DNA of 64,000 nt from Fibrisoma limi BUZ 3 (GCF_000296815.2 NZ_CAIT01000010.1:124001-188000), one strand, 5' to 3'. Shown: positions 16,549-26,036, counted from the stretch's first letter. Numbers and translations: made by a program. The notes: generated by a model from the letters alone, not told the origin.

Positions 16549-19464
16549 ATGAAGCTCGAACTGCGCTACGAGGAGAAGTTTGAAGACCGACACCATGGTT
16601 CTGAAGCCTCCGAGACCGCCGAAATGTTACAAACTATTGGGGCGGCCGGGGCACCGGTTAGCTCCATCGACGAACTCATCAACCAGACTGTTCCGGCAGC
16701 AATACGGCTCTCACAGCCGCTGGATCTGCCGGCTCCCAAATCAGAACATCAGTTTCTGAATGATTTTAAGAAACTGGCTGCTCAAAACAAGGTATTCAAA
16801 TCGTTTATTGGAACGGGCTATTACGATACGATCACGCCGAACGTCATTCTGCGTAACGTGTTGGAAAATCCCGCATGGTACACCGCCTACACACCGTATC
16901 AGGCCGAAATAGCGCAGGGGCGTCTCGAAGCGTTGCTGAATTTTCAGACGGTCGTGTCCGATCTGACGGGTATGGATCTGGCCAACGCATCACTGCTCGA
17001 CGAAGCCACCGCGGCCGCCGAAGCCATGCATATGCTTTATGCTATGCGGCCGGCTACTAAGAAAAATGCGGCTACCTTCTTTGTCTCGGAGCGGTGCCAT
17101 CCGCAAACGATCGATCTGCTCAAAACACGGGCTACTCCAGTCGGTATTACGCTGTTAATCGGCGATCACCGCACGGTTGATCTGACTAACGCCGATCTGT
17201 TTGGTATGTTAGTACAATATCCCGCTTCTGACGGTGAGGTGTTTGATTATACCGACCTGATTGCTTCGGCACACGAACTGGGCGTTTTTGTGGCGGTTGC
17301 CGCCGATTTGCTGGCCCTGACAATGCTGACCTCACCGGGCGAAATGGGTGCCGATGTAGTGGTTGGTTCGTCTCAACGCTTCGGCGTACCGATGGGATAC
17401 GGTGGGCCACACGCGGCTTTCTTTGCTACCCGCGAGGCTTTCAAGCGCCAGATTCCTGGCCGGATCATTGGCGTTTCGGTTGATGCAGAAGGTAAGCCAG
17501 CGCTTCGTATGGCGCTCCAGACTCGCGAACAGCACATACGTCGGGAAAAGGCTACATCAAATATTTGTACGGCACAGGTGTTGCTAGCCGTAATGGCCGG
17601 AAGCTATGCCGTCTATCATGGACCTGAGCGCCTTAGAGCAATTGCCGGCCGGGTACATGGCCTGACCAAGGCCTTTGCTACGGCGTTGCGCTGGAATGGG
17701 TATACTGTTGAAACCGAGAATTACTTTGATACGGTGACCGTCCGTGTCGATGACGTTGAGTCATTAAAGAAAACCGCACGGGCAGCTCAGGTTAACCTAC
17801 GCTACTACCCCGACGAACTTCATGTCGGTGTCTCCTTCGACGAAGCAAAAACCATCGAGGATTTGCTATGCCTGCTGGAGGTGTTCGGCGTTAAGGTGGA
17901 TCTTGAAGCCCTCGAAAACGCGATTGAGGTGACATGGCCGGAGCGTTTGGTACGTCAGTCTGACTACCTGACGCATCCTGTATTTAACACCCACCATACC
18001 GAGCATGAAATGCTACGGTATCTGAAATCACTCGAAGAAAAGGATCTGTCGCTGGTGCATTCCATGATTCCGCTGGGTAGCTGTACGATGAAGCTCAATG
18101 CTACGGCAGAGATGATTCCGGTAACCTGGCCGGAGTTTGGCAAGCTCCATCCATTTGCGCCAAAAGACCAGACAGCCGGCTACCAGCAGCTATTTTCTGA
18201 GCTTAATACGTGGCTTAGCGAGATAACGGGCTTTGCGGCCATGTCGTTGCAACCAAATTCCGGTGCACAGGGTGAATACGCCGGTCTGATGGTAATCCGG
18301 GCGTACCACGAAAGCCGGGGTGACAACCATCGGAACGTAGCGCTGATCCCACAGTCGGCGCACGGAACCAACCCTGCCAGTGCCGTTATGGCTGGTATGA
18401 AGGTCGTTATCGTCAAATGCGACGACCGGGGTAATATCGATGTTGCTGATCTCAAAACAAAAGCCGAGCAGTACAGCAACGATTTATCCTGCCTGATGGT
18501 GACGTATCCCTCAACGCATGGCGTGTTTGAGGAAAGCATCAAGGAGATTTGCGATACTATCCATCAACATGGTGGACAGGTCTACATGGACGGAGCCAAT
18601 ATGAATGCACAGGTGGGGCTAACCTCACCGGCCAACATTGGTGCTGATGTCTGCCATTTGAATCTGCACAAGACGTTTTGTATTCCCCACGGTGGTGGCG
18701 GGCCGGGTATGGGGCCAATCGGTGTAGCGGCTCATCTGGTACCGTTCCTGCCTGGGCACGTAGTTGTACAAACGGGAGGAGATGAAGCAATTCATGCTGT
18801 GTCGGCGGCACCTTATGGCTCGGCAAGCATCCTGACTATCTCATATGCCTACATTGCTATGATGGGAGCCGACGGATTGACAAATGCTACAAAGCGGGCC
18901 ATCCTGAATGCCAACTACATTAAAGCCCGGCTGAGCGGTCACTATGAAACGTTGTACACAGGGAGCAACGGGCGTTGTGCACACGAGATGATTGTAGACT
19001 GTCGTCCATTCAAAGCTGCCGGTGTTGAAGTGGAAGATATTGCCAAACGGTTGATGGATTATGGTTTCCACGCACCTACGGTTTCATTCCCGGTGGCCGG
19101 AACCATAATGATCGAGCCGACCGAATCGGAATCGAAAGCTGAACTGGACCGTTTCTGCGACGCCCTCATTAGTATCCGAGAAGAAATCCGGGAAATTGAA
19201 GACGGACGGGCCGACAAAGCAAGTAACGTACTAAAGCTGGCTCCCCACACCGCTACGGTTGTTCTGGCTGATAGCTGGGACCGACCTTATTCTCGAGAAA
19301 AGGCCGTTTATCCGTTGCCATACGTACGGGCTCGTAAATTCTGGCCGAGTGTTAGCCGGATCGATTCAGCTTATGGCGATCGAAACCTGGTTTGCGCATG
19401 TGTTCCAACAGACGCTTATGCGACTGAGGTAGCCGAGGAAGCCGCCATTGCACAGCAAGTCTAA
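16549..19464 (+). CDS. gcvP: Glycine dehydrogenase (decarboxylating), P protein
   Basis: P protein of the glycine cleavage system. It decarboxylates glycine with pyridoxal phosphate and passes the aminomethyl group to lipoyl-GcvH. The 971-residue chain is the fused single-polypeptide form (N-terminal and C-terminal halves together), the usual length for the family. The PLP Lys lies in NLHK708[14 protein letters not shown]. Family signatures RHHG near the N-terminus, [13 protein letters not shown] and [10 protein letters not shown] are intact. The start gives the expected [17 protein letters not shown]. It stands alone: gcvT and gcvH are not in the window. A terminator follows directly. Confidence 0.97.
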   Translation: MKLELRYEEKFEDRHHGSEASETAEMLQTIGAAGAPVSSIDELINQTVPAAIRLSQPLDLPAPKSEHQFLNDFKKLAAQNKVFKSFIGTGYYDTITPNVILRNVLENPAWYTAYTPYQAEIAQGRLEALLNFQTVVSDLTGMDLANASLLDEATAAAEAMHMLYAMRPATKKNAATFFVSERCHPQTIDLLKTRATPVGITLLIGDHRTVDLTNADLFGMLVQYPASDGEVFDYTDLIASAHELGVFVAVAADLLALTMLTSPGEMGADVVVGSSQRFGVPMGYGGPHAAFFATREAFKRQIPGRIIGVSVDAEGKPALRMALQTREQHIRREKATSNICTAQVLLAVMAGSYAVYHGPERLRAIAGRVHGLTKAFATALRWNGYTVETENYFDTVTVRVDDVESLKKTARAAQVNLRYYPDELHVGVSFDEAKTIEDLLCLLEVFGVKVDLEALENAIEVTWPERLVRQSDYLTHPVFNTHHTEHEMLRYLKSLEEKDLSLVHSMIPLGSCTMKLNATAEMIPVTWPEFGKLHPFAPKDQTAGYQQLFSELNTWLSEITGFAAMSLQPNSGAQGEYAGLMVIRAYHESRGDNHRNVALIPQSAHGTNPASAVMAGMKVVIVKCDDRGNIDVADLKTKAEQYSNDLSCLMVTYPSTHGVFEESIKEICDTIHQHGGQVYMDGANMNAQVGLTSPANIGADVCHLNLHKTFCIPHGGGGPGMGPIGVAAHLVPFLPGHVVVQTGGDEAIHAVSAAPYGSASILTISYAYIAMMGADGLTNATKRAILNANYIKARLSGHYETLYTGSNGRCAHEMIVDCRPFKAAGVEVEDIAKRLMDYGFHAPTVSFPVAGTIMIEPTESESKAELDRFCDALISIREEIREIEDGRADKASNVLKLAPHTATVVLADSWDRPYSREKAVYPLPYVRARKFWPSVSRIDSAYGDRNLVCACVPTDAYATEVAEEAAIAQQV

Positions 19465-19492
19465 GCGTTTCTTGTACATTCTGAATTCCTGT

Positions 19493-19528
19493 AACCCCAG
19501 GCCGTTAAACGGTTTGGGGTTCTTTTTT
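19493..19528 (+). terminator. Intrinsic terminator of gcvP
   Basis: Stem aaccccaggcc pairs with ggtttggggtt (two G-T pairs) around a 7-nt loop and is followed by tcttttttag. It begins 29 nt after the gcvP stop. Confidence 0.85.
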
Positions 19529-19616
19529 AGAAAAAATTTTGACGGGTTTGTGGAATCCTTCGACCGGCTGCATCTAACTGCAAACAGACAATCGACACGC
19601 TCTTAACAATTATTTT

Positions 19617-19727
19617 ATGAACAAGGCACCACCAGATAATTGGATCAAACTGCGGCCTAAACAGAGGGAAAAGTTCAGTAGGGTGTTTGAAAAACAAGGT
19701 TTTATCCATGCGGTCCACAAATCATAG
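19617..19727 (+). CDS. Possible small protein of 36 residues
   Basis: A short ATG frame in an otherwise empty 490-nt gap. The predicted product is basic with regularly spaced aromatic residues; it starts MNKAPPDNWIKLRPK and ends FIHAVHKS. The mix of residues looks more protein-like than random non-coding DNA, but there is no family match that I know and no clear promoter. It could equally be a chance frame or a remnant. Confidence 0.25.
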   Translation: MNKAPPDNWIKLRPKQREKFSRVFEKQGFIHAVHKS

Positions 19728-19807
19728 TAGGTTGGTAGAGTGAAATATATCCTACTATTTATAGGTGGATTGCTACGAAAATGCAATTTTTGACCTAAAG
19801 GTTTGCG

Positions 19808-19836
19808 TTGTATTCGTCAGAAAAACCCTAATTTTG
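19808..19836 (+). promoter_or_regulatory. Promoter of the ExbB-ExbD-TonB operon
   Basis: TTG at 19808-19810, an 18-nt spacer and TAATTTTG at 19829-19836 fit the Bacteroidota consensus. It leaves a leader of about 110 nt before the ExbB ATG at 19953. Confidence 0.7.
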
Positions 19837-19952
19837 TGAAGGTTTCGAAGTGTTTCTGTCAAATTTTTAGTTCGGCAAACCTAACAGTTTAAAATTTTCG
19901 CTTTTTTTACCGGGAAAACCAACTTTCAATTTAACCCTACAGTCAAGTTCCA

Positions 19953-20789
19953 ATGAAAACACAAACGCCCTCTCCAGCACCAGCTAAAGCAGCAGCACCT
20001 AAAAAGAAATCGTCGGGTGGTCTTAATCCGGCGTTAGTAATTCCGGTTCTCCTGTTGATCGGTATCCTGACTTACATGTTCGTTTTCGGCGATGGCAGTC
20101 ACTTCCAGGATGGCGACAACACAAAGGAACCTCTGCCAGGTGACTACTTTGGCACGGTTTACAAGGGAGGCTTTATTGTACCGATTCTGTTCACTTGCTT
20201 TTTGACGGTGTTGGTATTCTCGATCGAGCGTTTCATCACAATTGGCCGCGCCAACGGTTCAGGTTCAATTGATGATTTTGTTCGTAAGATCAAAAGCCTG
20301 CTTGACCGCAATGAAGTAGCCGCAGCCATCCAGGAGTGTGATCGTCAGAAAGGCTCAATCGGCAACGTTGTGAAAACTGCCCTGCTGAAGTATCAGCAAC
20401 TGTCGACAGACACCGAACTGAATAAAGAGCAGAAACTGGTAGCGTTGCAGAAAGAAGTAGAAGAAGCTACTACGCTCGAACTGCCGATGCTGGAAAAAAA
20501 CCTGACCATTATCGCAACGCTGGCATCAGTATCAACGCTGATCGCCCTGCTCGGAACGGTATTGGGTATGATCCGCGCTTTCGCAGCTATGGGTGCGACT
20601 GGTCAGCCAGATACGGCCGCTCTGTCAACGGGTATCTCTGAGGCCCTTGTAAACACGGCCCTTGGTATCGGTACTGCTGCTATTGCAACGATCATGTATA
20701 GCTATTTCACAAGCCGTATTGACGTACTGACGTACAACATTGACGAGATCGGCTTGAGCATTCAGCAAAACTTTGCGGCTCACTACTAG
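19953..20789 (+). CDS. exbB: MotA/TolQ/ExbB proton channel protein
   Basis: ExbB forms the inner-membrane proton channel with ExbD and powers TonB. The 278-residue protein has a Pro/Ala/Lys-rich cytoplasmic start and four hydrophobic segments: about residues 26-48, 72-92, 182-206 and 232-252. Bacteroidota members usually carry the extra first helix. The conserved core LATLASVSTLIALLGTVLGMIRAF (written here in part from residue 186) and ALVNTALGIGTAAIATIMYSYF mark the MotA_ExbB domain. It is the first gene of the operon that continues with two ExbD proteins and TonB. The name exbB rather than tolQ rests on the TonB neighbour. Confidence 0.93.
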   Translation: MKTQTPSPAPAKAAAPKKKSSGGLNPALVIPVLLLIGILTYMFVFGDGSHFQDGDNTKEPLPGDYFGTVYKGGFIVPILFTCFLTVLVFSIERFITIGRANGSGSIDDFVRKIKSLLDRNEVAAAIQECDRQKGSIGNVVKTALLKYQQLSTDTELNKEQKLVALQKEVEEATTLELPMLEKNLTIIATLASVSTLIALLGTVLGMIRAFAAMGATGQPDTAALSTGISEALVNTALGIGTAAIATIMYSYFTSRIDVLTYNIDEIGLSIQQNFAAHY

Positions 20790-20861
20790 GCCGTACGAGT
20801 TAGTTGGTGTTACTAATCAACCCCTGCCCGACATTGTCGGGCAGTAGAAATTAAAAAACTC

Positions 20862-21488
20862 ATGCCAGCAGTTAAAATTAAACGCGCCAGTTCTACAGTG
20901 GACATGACGGCGATGTGCGACGTTGCGTTTCTGTTGCTGACATTCTTCATCCTGACGGCCCAATTCCGGGCTCAGGATGCAGCAACGATTGAAACGCCAT
21001 CGTCAATCTCCGGCATCAAGGTTCCCGATAAGGACATTATGACAATTGGTCTGGATCGGGAAGGTAAGGTCTACTTTGGGATTGACAACCAACAGGAGCG
21101 TATCGAAACGCTCGAGAATATCGGTGCCGCAAAAGGAATAACCTTCACTCCTAAAGAAAAAAAGGAGTTTGCACTGATGTCGAACTTTGGTATGCCGATC
21201 GCTCAGTTGAAGTCTTACCTGAACCTGTCTAAAGAACAGCAGGCTAAAATAAAGCAGCCGGGTATTCCAACGGATTCGACCGGAGCTGCTCCCACGAATG
21301 AATTGAAGGAGTGGGTTTATAACTCTCGCAAAGCAAACAACAATCTTCGGATTGCGCTGAAAGGCGATAACCTGGCGAAGTTCCCAGCTTTCAAAGATGT
21401 ACTAGCTACCCTGCAGGCTCAGAATATCAACAAGTTCAACTTGATTACCGGTACGGAAGCTCCGCCGGCAGGCTGGACAAATGATTAG
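20862..21488 (+). CDS. exbD: ExbD/TolR family protein, long form
   Basis: A 208-residue ExbD protein with one N-terminal membrane helix (residues 18-36). The proton-carrying Asp is D20 in MTAMCDVAFLLLTFFIL. The periplasmic domain is longer than usual: between the first strand (DIMTIGLDREGKVYFGI) and the last part (NNLRIALKGDNLAKFPAFKDVL) there is an insert of about 75 residues, rich in Lys, Gln and Pro. The last segment resembles the normal ExbD periplasmic fold. It lies 72 nt after ExbB and 56 nt before a second, normal-length ExbD. The pair probably forms a mixed channel complex. Confidence 0.9.
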   Translation: MPAVKIKRASSTVDMTAMCDVAFLLLTFFILTAQFRAQDAATIETPSSISGIKVPDKDIMTIGLDREGKVYFGIDNQQERIETLENIGAAKGITFTPKEKKEFALMSNFGMPIAQLKSYLNLSKEQQAKIKQPGIPTDSTGAAPTNELKEWVYNSRKANNNLRIALKGDNLAKFPAFKDVLATLQAQNINKFNLITGTEAPPAGWTND

Positions 21489-21544
21489 TGAACCTGACAG
21501 GCACAAGGCGATCATTTTTCACCCCATAAATCTGTTCAGAAAAC

Positions 21545-22081
21545 ATGGCAGAGATTAACACCGGTGGAGGTGGTGGTAAGCATGATGGTGGTAAGGTCCG
21601 TTCTAAAAAAGCGTCAACCCGTGTGGATATGACGCCGATGGTAGACCTGGGTTTTCTCCTGATCACCTTTTTCATTCTGGCTACCACCTTGAGCAAGCCA
21701 TCTTCGATGACGCTCAACGTACCGGACAAAACGGAAAAAGTAGAAACGGAGCCTATTAAGGCTTCAAACGTAATGACGATTTTCCTGGGTAAGGATAACA
21801 AAGCGCATTACATCTTTGGGAAAGCAGCCAATGAAGACCCGAAGCTGGAAACTGTATCGATAGGATATGATATGCGCAAAGCGATCCAGGAGAATTCGCG
21901 GAAGGTCCCGGCTGATAAGTTCGTAGTCGTTATTAAACCAACCAAGGAGTCGACCTACCGCAATATGGTCGATCTGCTGGATGAAATGGCTATTACGAAA
22001 ACGAAACGGTATGCTTTGGTAGATCAGCTAACACCTGACGAGAAAAAGCTGCTGAAGGATAAAGCAAATCTAGACGTATAA
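21545..22081 (+). CDS. exbD: ExbD/TolR family protein, second copy
   Basis: A 178-residue ExbD protein. A Gly-rich, basic cytoplasmic start (GGGGGKHDGGK) precedes the single membrane helix, with the proton-carrying Asp D34 in MTPMVDLGFLLITFFIL. The periplasmic domain includes NVMTIFLGKDNKAHYIFG and KFVVVIKPTKESTYRNMVDLLDEM, which are typical of ExbD. Shared features with the upstream copy (TxVDMT, then D in the helix, then FFIL) show they are paralogues. Paired ExbD genes after ExbB are common in Bacteroidota. TonB follows after 4 nt. Confidence 0.93.
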   Translation: MAEINTGGGGGKHDGGKVRSKKASTRVDMTPMVDLGFLLITFFILATTLSKPSSMTLNVPDKTEKVETEPIKASNVMTIFLGKDNKAHYIFGKAANEDPKLETVSIGYDMRKAIQENSRKVPADKFVVVIKPTKESTYRNMVDLLDEMAITKTKRYALVDQLTPDEKKLLKDKANLDV

Positions 22082-22085
22082 CGCT

Positions 22086-22910
22086 ATGGCAGAACTCGAA
22101 TCAAACGCAACACTGGATGATATAGTGTTTGCCAACCGGAACAAAGCGTACGGTGCGTATACGTTACGGAAAGAGTACCCGAAAATTATAACCCGCGCTC
22201 TCATTATTGGAGGGGTTATTTTTACACTGGGTGTTCTGACGCCGACAATTATTACTGCGCTGGCTCCGGAACCTGAGGAACAGGCAATGGTTGAGGTAGA
22301 CCTGATGAAACTACCGCCACCGCCGATCGACCCGAACGAACCGCCACCGCCACCGCCACCACCGGTCGAAGTACCAAAGGTGAATACGGTAAAATTCCTT
22401 CCTCCGGAAGTAAAACCGGATGAGGAAGTTCCCGAAGAAACACCGCCACCGGCTGTTGAAGAACTGAAGGAGGCTGTGGCTGCTGAGAAAACGCAGGAAG
22501 GCGACCCGAATGCGGAGGAAGTAATTGCCGCGCCGGAAGCTATCACTGGTCCGACCCGGGTTGAAGCTGCCGTTGAAGCTGCTCCGAAAGAAGAAGAAAT
22601 CTTTACGGTGGTAGAACAGCAGCCTGAATTTACGGGAGGGATGGCCGCCCTGGGGCAGTATCTTTCTAAGAACCTGCGTTATCCTGCGGCTGCACAGCGT
22701 GCCAACGTATCAGGTCGTGTATTCGTGAGCTTTGTCGTTAATACCGACGGAAGTATTCAGGATGTACAGGTACTAAAAGGTTTAGGATTCGGTACGGATG
22801 AAGAAGCCCTGCGGGTAGTAAAGGCCATGCCGAAGTGGAGACCCGGTAAACAATCAGGTCGTCCTGTTCGAGTGAAATTTAACCTGCCGATCAACTTCAC
22901 GCTGGAATAA
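22086..22910 (+). CDS. tonB: Energy transducer TonB
   Basis: TonB spans the periplasm and transfers energy from ExbBD to outer-membrane receptors. The 274-residue protein has a short cytoplasmic N-terminus with YGAYTLRKEYPK, typical of Bacteroidota TonB, and one membrane helix (residues 37-57). A Pro/Glu-rich spacer follows, including a run of seven Pro after EPP, and then the C-terminal TonB domain: YPAAAQRANVSGRVFVSFVV and RVVKAMPKWRPGKQ. The gene follows the second ExbD gene after 4 nt. No TonB-dependent receptor is encoded in the window, so this unit probably serves receptors elsewhere. Confidence 0.95.
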   Translation: MAELESNATLDDIVFANRNKAYGAYTLRKEYPKIITRALIIGGVIFTLGVLTPTIITALAPEPEEQAMVEVDLMKLPPPPIDPNEPPPPPPPPVEVPKVNTVKFLPPEVKPDEEVPEETPPPAVEELKEAVAAEKTQEGDPNAEEVIAAPEAITGPTRVEAAVEAAPKEEEIFTVVEQQPEFTGGMAALGQYLSKNLRYPAAAQRANVSGRVFVSFVVNTDGSIQDVQVLKGLGFGTDEEALRVVKAMPKWRPGKQSGRPVRVKFNLPINFTLE

Positions 22911-22916
22911 TATCGG

Positions 22917-23135
22917 ATGCGCGAGCGAGATCGAGGTCCGGCGCGGCTGACACTGTATATTTCAGTGCTGGCGTCGCTGGCATACTTGGGAGGAGGCATC
23001 GCACTGATGGCCTCCTCTCAGTCTTTTGGGATATTTCCTTCCAGTCCCGTGCTACGGTATGGTCTGGCTGTATTACTAATTGCTTATGGCAGTTTTAGGG
23101 CTTACCGTGCCTATCTACGGTTTCGGGATGAGTAG
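22917..23135 (+). CDS. Small two-helix membrane protein, unknown function
   Basis: A 72-residue protein with two hydrophobic helices (about residues 12-32 and 44-62). It has a basic N-terminus (MRERDRGPAR) and a basic C-terminus (RAYRAYLRFRDE), so both ends are probably cytoplasmic. It starts 6 nt after the TonB stop, and its last codons overlap the start of the PstS-like gene (ATGAGTAG at 23128-23135). This spacing makes it a true member of the operon. No family is recognised. It may be an accessory subunit of the ExbBD-TonB complex or serve the PstS-like lipoprotein. Confidence 0.75.
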   Translation: MRERDRGPARLTLYISVLASLAYLGGGIALMASSQSFGIFPSSPVLRYGLAVLLIAYGSFRAYRAYLRFRDE

Positions 23136-24060
23136 AAAAACTTATGGGTGGTTAATCGTTTTATTGGCTGGGCTTTTTGGTTGTAACGGTAATAAAACGA
23201 AACTGGACAGCCCATCACAGGGTACAATTGTGGTCGCGGCTGATGAATCATTTCGGCCTTTAGTGACACAGTTGACGGAAGCCTACAGTGGCATCTATCC
23301 AAACGCTCACTTTGAGGTAGTATTCAAGCCGGAAAAAGAAGCGATTAATTTCATGCTACAGGATAGTGCCCGGCTCGCTTTTACGACCCGTAAACTTGAT
23401 CCTCAGGAACAGGCCGTTCTTAACCAGCGTAAAATCAAGGGAGCAGCCCAGAAAATTGCTACTGACGGGGTAGCGTTAATTGTTAATAAGGCGAATACAG
23501 ATAGCCTTATCACAATGAGCGAACTGAGTTCAATTTTTAGTGGAACCATAAAAAACTGGGCTCAACTAAAAGGCGGAAATCAGTCAGGAGTTATTACGCT
23601 CGTATTTGACAATAACAATTCGAGCAATTTAGAGTTTATGTTACGCAAATTCAATGTCAAGCGCGTTGATGGATTGCGGATTTTTACGACTCGTTCAAAC
23701 AAGGAAGTAATCGAGTATGTTCGCCAAAATCCGACTGCGTTAGGTTTTATTGGCGTTAATTGGATTAGCGATGGGGATTCACCGCTATCTGCGGAGTTAT
23801 CCCGCGATTTACGAGTGATGGGAGTAACAGAGAAGGCAAACCCAACTTCACGGAATGATTATTTCCAACCATTCCAGAGAGCATTGGGTCTCGAAGATTA
23901 CCCACTACGTCGTTCGGTTTACATTTTAAGTCGTGAAGCACACCCTGGGCTTGGGGGCGGATTAATAAATTATGTAGCTCGGGACGCTGGTTCATTGATT
24001 ATCGAAAAATTGGGTCTTTGGCCTGCAATACCGTATAATCGAGAGGTGAATCTCAAATGA
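23128..24060 (+). CDS. PstS-like substrate-binding lipoprotein
   Basis: A 310-residue periplasmic-binding protein of the PstS fold, anchored by a lipid (lipobox LAGLFG-C19). I chose ATG 23128 (MSRKTYG), which overlaps the upstream stop; the longer frame at 23080 would bury the signal peptide. Family features are GTIVVAADESFRPLV, IATDGVALIVNKAN, the PstS signature LSSIFSGTIKNWAQL, and ALGFIGVNWISD. The usual phosphate-binding SGS motif is not obvious, so the ligand is uncertain. No PstA, PstB or PstC gene is near. Its place in a TonB operon suggests a role in envelope uptake or sensing instead of ABC import. Confidence 0.8.
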   Translation: MSRKTYGWLIVLLAGLFGCNGNKTKLDSPSQGTIVVAADESFRPLVTQLTEAYSGIYPNAHFEVVFKPEKEAINFMLQDSARLAFTTRKLDPQEQAVLNQRKIKGAAQKIATDGVALIVNKANTDSLITMSELSSIFSGTIKNWAQLKGGNQSGVITLVFDNNNSSNLEFMLRKFNVKRVDGLRIFTTRSNKEVIEYVRQNPTALGFIGVNWISDGDSPLSAELSRDLRVMGVTEKANPTSRNDYFQPFQRALGLEDYPLRRSVYILSREAHPGLGGGLINYVARDAGSLIIEKLGLWPAIPYNREVNLK

Positions 24061-24071
24061 CCAGCAATTTT

Positions 24072-24099
24072 TTGATTTGAAAGCAATTTTTTAGCTTTG
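24072..24099 (+). promoter_or_regulatory. Candidate promoter of the TPR protein gene
   Basis: TTG at 24072-24074 and TAGCTTTG at 24092-24099 fit the consensus, but the spacer is 17 nt, a little short. The leader would be about 45 nt. It suggests the TPR gene can be expressed apart from the TonB operon. Confidence 0.5.
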
Positions 24100-24149
24100 T
24101 AAGCTGTTTACTAGTCACAATCTAAATTTTTAATTCCAACCTGAAATAC

Positions 24150-25913
24150 ATGATGAACAACCAGAAAAAGTCGCTGTTGGCCATTTTGTTCATGGGTGCA
24201 TCAATGACTGTGCCTGCAATGGCTCAGGACGTACAAGCAGCTCTGAATGACTTGGAAGCAGATCGATTTGCGAAAGCGGGGCAAGCTCTGACACAGTTAG
24301 CCACCAGTTCGCCGACGGCTGATAATCAATTTTATCTTGGTTATTACTACCTAAAAACCGGCCAGCCGGATCAGGCAAAAGCTGCATTCGAAAAAGGCTT
24401 GGCGGCCGATGGTAAGAACCAACTGAATAACGTTGGGCTTGCGGGGGTAGCTTTAGCCAAAGGTGACCGGCAAACAGCCATTGCAAAAATTGACGAAGCT
24501 GTAGACAAGTCGAAAGGCAAGGATATTAACGTAATGGTACGGGCTGGTGAAGTTTTGACCATGTTCGAGAAAACCAACGACCCGGCTAAGGCACTCGAAG
24601 TGCTTCAAAAAGCCGACGAGCGCGATAAGAAGAATGAGAACGCCGACATTGAAATGGCGATGGGTGATGCATACTATCTGCGCAACGACGGTGGTAATGC
24701 CGTTAGCAAGTATGAAAACGCTCTAGCTATCAAGCCGAATCTGGCGGAAGCAAATTATAAGATTGGTCGTTTGTTCCTTCGTGGTAAGAACTACACCGAA
24801 GCGCAGAAGTTCTTTAACAAAGCAATTGAGAACGATCCTGAGTTTGCCCCGACGTACCTGGCGTATGCCGATGCGCTTGCCAATTCACGAGCTTATAAAG
24901 CTGCCGCTCAGCGTTATGAGTCATACGTTCAAAAAAGCGGTACGCAGGATCCTGAGCGCTTGCTCGACGTAGCTCGTTATCGCTTCCTGGCCGAAGATTA
25001 TCAGGGTGCTGTTTCATACCTGGATCAATTGAAAGGAAAGATCAACAACCCGATTATCGACCGTATGTATGGCTGGGCTTACACGCAGACAAACAAAGCT
25101 CCGGAAGCCGTTGAATCATTAAATCGATTTATCTCAACGGCTCCGCAGAAAGTGTTGCCGGAAGACTACAAGTTTCTGGGGCGTGCATACAGCCAGTTAA
25201 ATACACCTCAGGGTGATTCATTAGCAATTACCAATCTGGAAAAGGCAGCTCCTCAGGATACTACGGAAAACTTATATCGCGAAATCGCTAAGTTGTACTA
25301 CGACAAGAAGCGATTTGATAAAGCTGCTGACTACTATTCAAAAACGATTGCTAATGACAAAAAGCCGCAAAACAATGACTTTTTGTTTATGGCGCTGTCA
25401 AACTATCAATACGCTCCTCGCGTAGGTCGTGATAGCCTGGCTGCTCCAATTGATTCGGCGCAAATTCCGCAAGTTAAGCAGATGTATTATCTGCGGGCAG
25501 ATTCAGCCTTTGCTGAAATGGCTAAGCGCGTAGAGGAAATTCCTGGCAAGAAATATCCAGCAGCTTACTACTATCGTGCACAGGCTAACTATTATGCTTT
25601 TGCAAAGGACGACCCTGAAAAGGCAGCAACGGCTGCAACTCCACTGTACGAGAAGTTTATTGAACAGGCCACAACTCCAGATTCAACGGATAAAACGGAC
25701 TATTCAAGGTATTTGGTAACTGCTTACAAAGCGTTAGCAGGATTTAGTCTGGCGAAGAAGGATGAGGCTAAGGCAAAAGAATACTTTGCTAAGGTTCTCG
25801 AAATAGATCCAAACGACAAGGATGTCCTGAAGGCTTTAGAGCCACCAAAAGCTCAACCGGCACCAACCAAAGGGACAAAAGCACCAGCTAAAAAAACAGC
25901 GGCTAGTAAATAA
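24150..25913 (+). CDS. Exported tetratricopeptide-repeat protein
   Basis: A 587-residue periplasmic protein with a signal peptide cleaved near AMA-QD. Multiple TPR units span almost the whole chain. Typical repeats are DNQFYLGYYYLKTGQPDQAK, PNLAEANYKIGRLFLRGKNY, PEFAPTYLAYADALANSRAY and PKPQNNDFLFMALSNYQYA. The C-terminal tail is rich in Pro, Ala and Lys. TPR arrays act as protein-binding scaffolds; no enzymatic motif is seen. It follows the PstS-like gene by 89 nt, has its own candidate promoter and is closed by a strong terminator. Functional links to TonB are inferred from position only. Confidence 0.85.
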   Translation: MMNNQKKSLLAILFMGASMTVPAMAQDVQAALNDLEADRFAKAGQALTQLATSSPTADNQFYLGYYYLKTGQPDQAKAAFEKGLAADGKNQLNNVGLAGVALAKGDRQTAIAKIDEAVDKSKGKDINVMVRAGEVLTMFEKTNDPAKALEVLQKADERDKKNENADIEMAMGDAYYLRNDGGNAVSKYENALAIKPNLAEANYKIGRLFLRGKNYTEAQKFFNKAIENDPEFAPTYLAYADALANSRAYKAAAQRYESYVQKSGTQDPERLLDVARYRFLAEDYQGAVSYLDQLKGKINNPIIDRMYGWAYTQTNKAPEAVESLNRFISTAPQKVLPEDYKFLGRAYSQLNTPQGDSLAITNLEKAAPQDTTENLYREIAKLYYDKKRFDKAADYYSKTIANDKKPQNNDFLFMALSNYQYAPRVGRDSLAAPIDSAQIPQVKQMYYLRADSAFAEMAKRVEEIPGKKYPAAYYYRAQANYYAFAKDDPEKAATAATPLYEKFIEQATTPDSTDKTDYSRYLVTAYKALAGFSLAKKDEAKAKEYFAKVLEIDPNDKDVLKALEPPKAQPAPTKGTKAPAKKTAASK

Positions 25914-25930
25914 GCAGTAATCAATACGAC

Positions 25931-25961
25931 AAAAAGCGCAGGCCATAAGCCTGCGCTTTTT
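25931..25961 (+). terminator. Intrinsic terminator after the TPR gene
   Basis: Perfect 12-bp arms (aaaaagcgcagg and cctgcgcttttt) flank a 7-nt loop; tgtttt follows. It separates the TonB/TPR block from adk. Confidence 0.9.
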
Positions 25962-26028
25962 GTTTTGGCCAATTAATAAAAACCAATAGCTGTCAATTTA
26001 TCTACCTGTTATTTTAAGCAATGAGTTG

Positions 26029-26036
26029 TAACTTTG
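26029..26036 (+). promoter_or_regulatory. Candidate -7 element for adk
   Basis: TAACTTTG matches TAnnTTTG. A start about 7 nt downstream would give a leader of about 37 nt to the ATG at 26080. This excludes the longer TTG frame at 26053 as a comfortable start. The -33 box is weak. Confidence 0.55.

Noticed and set aside
23128-24060. A complete Pst phosphate ABC transporter locus
   Set aside because: Only the binding-protein gene is present. The ABC ATPase at 48947 is of LolD/MacB type and far away.
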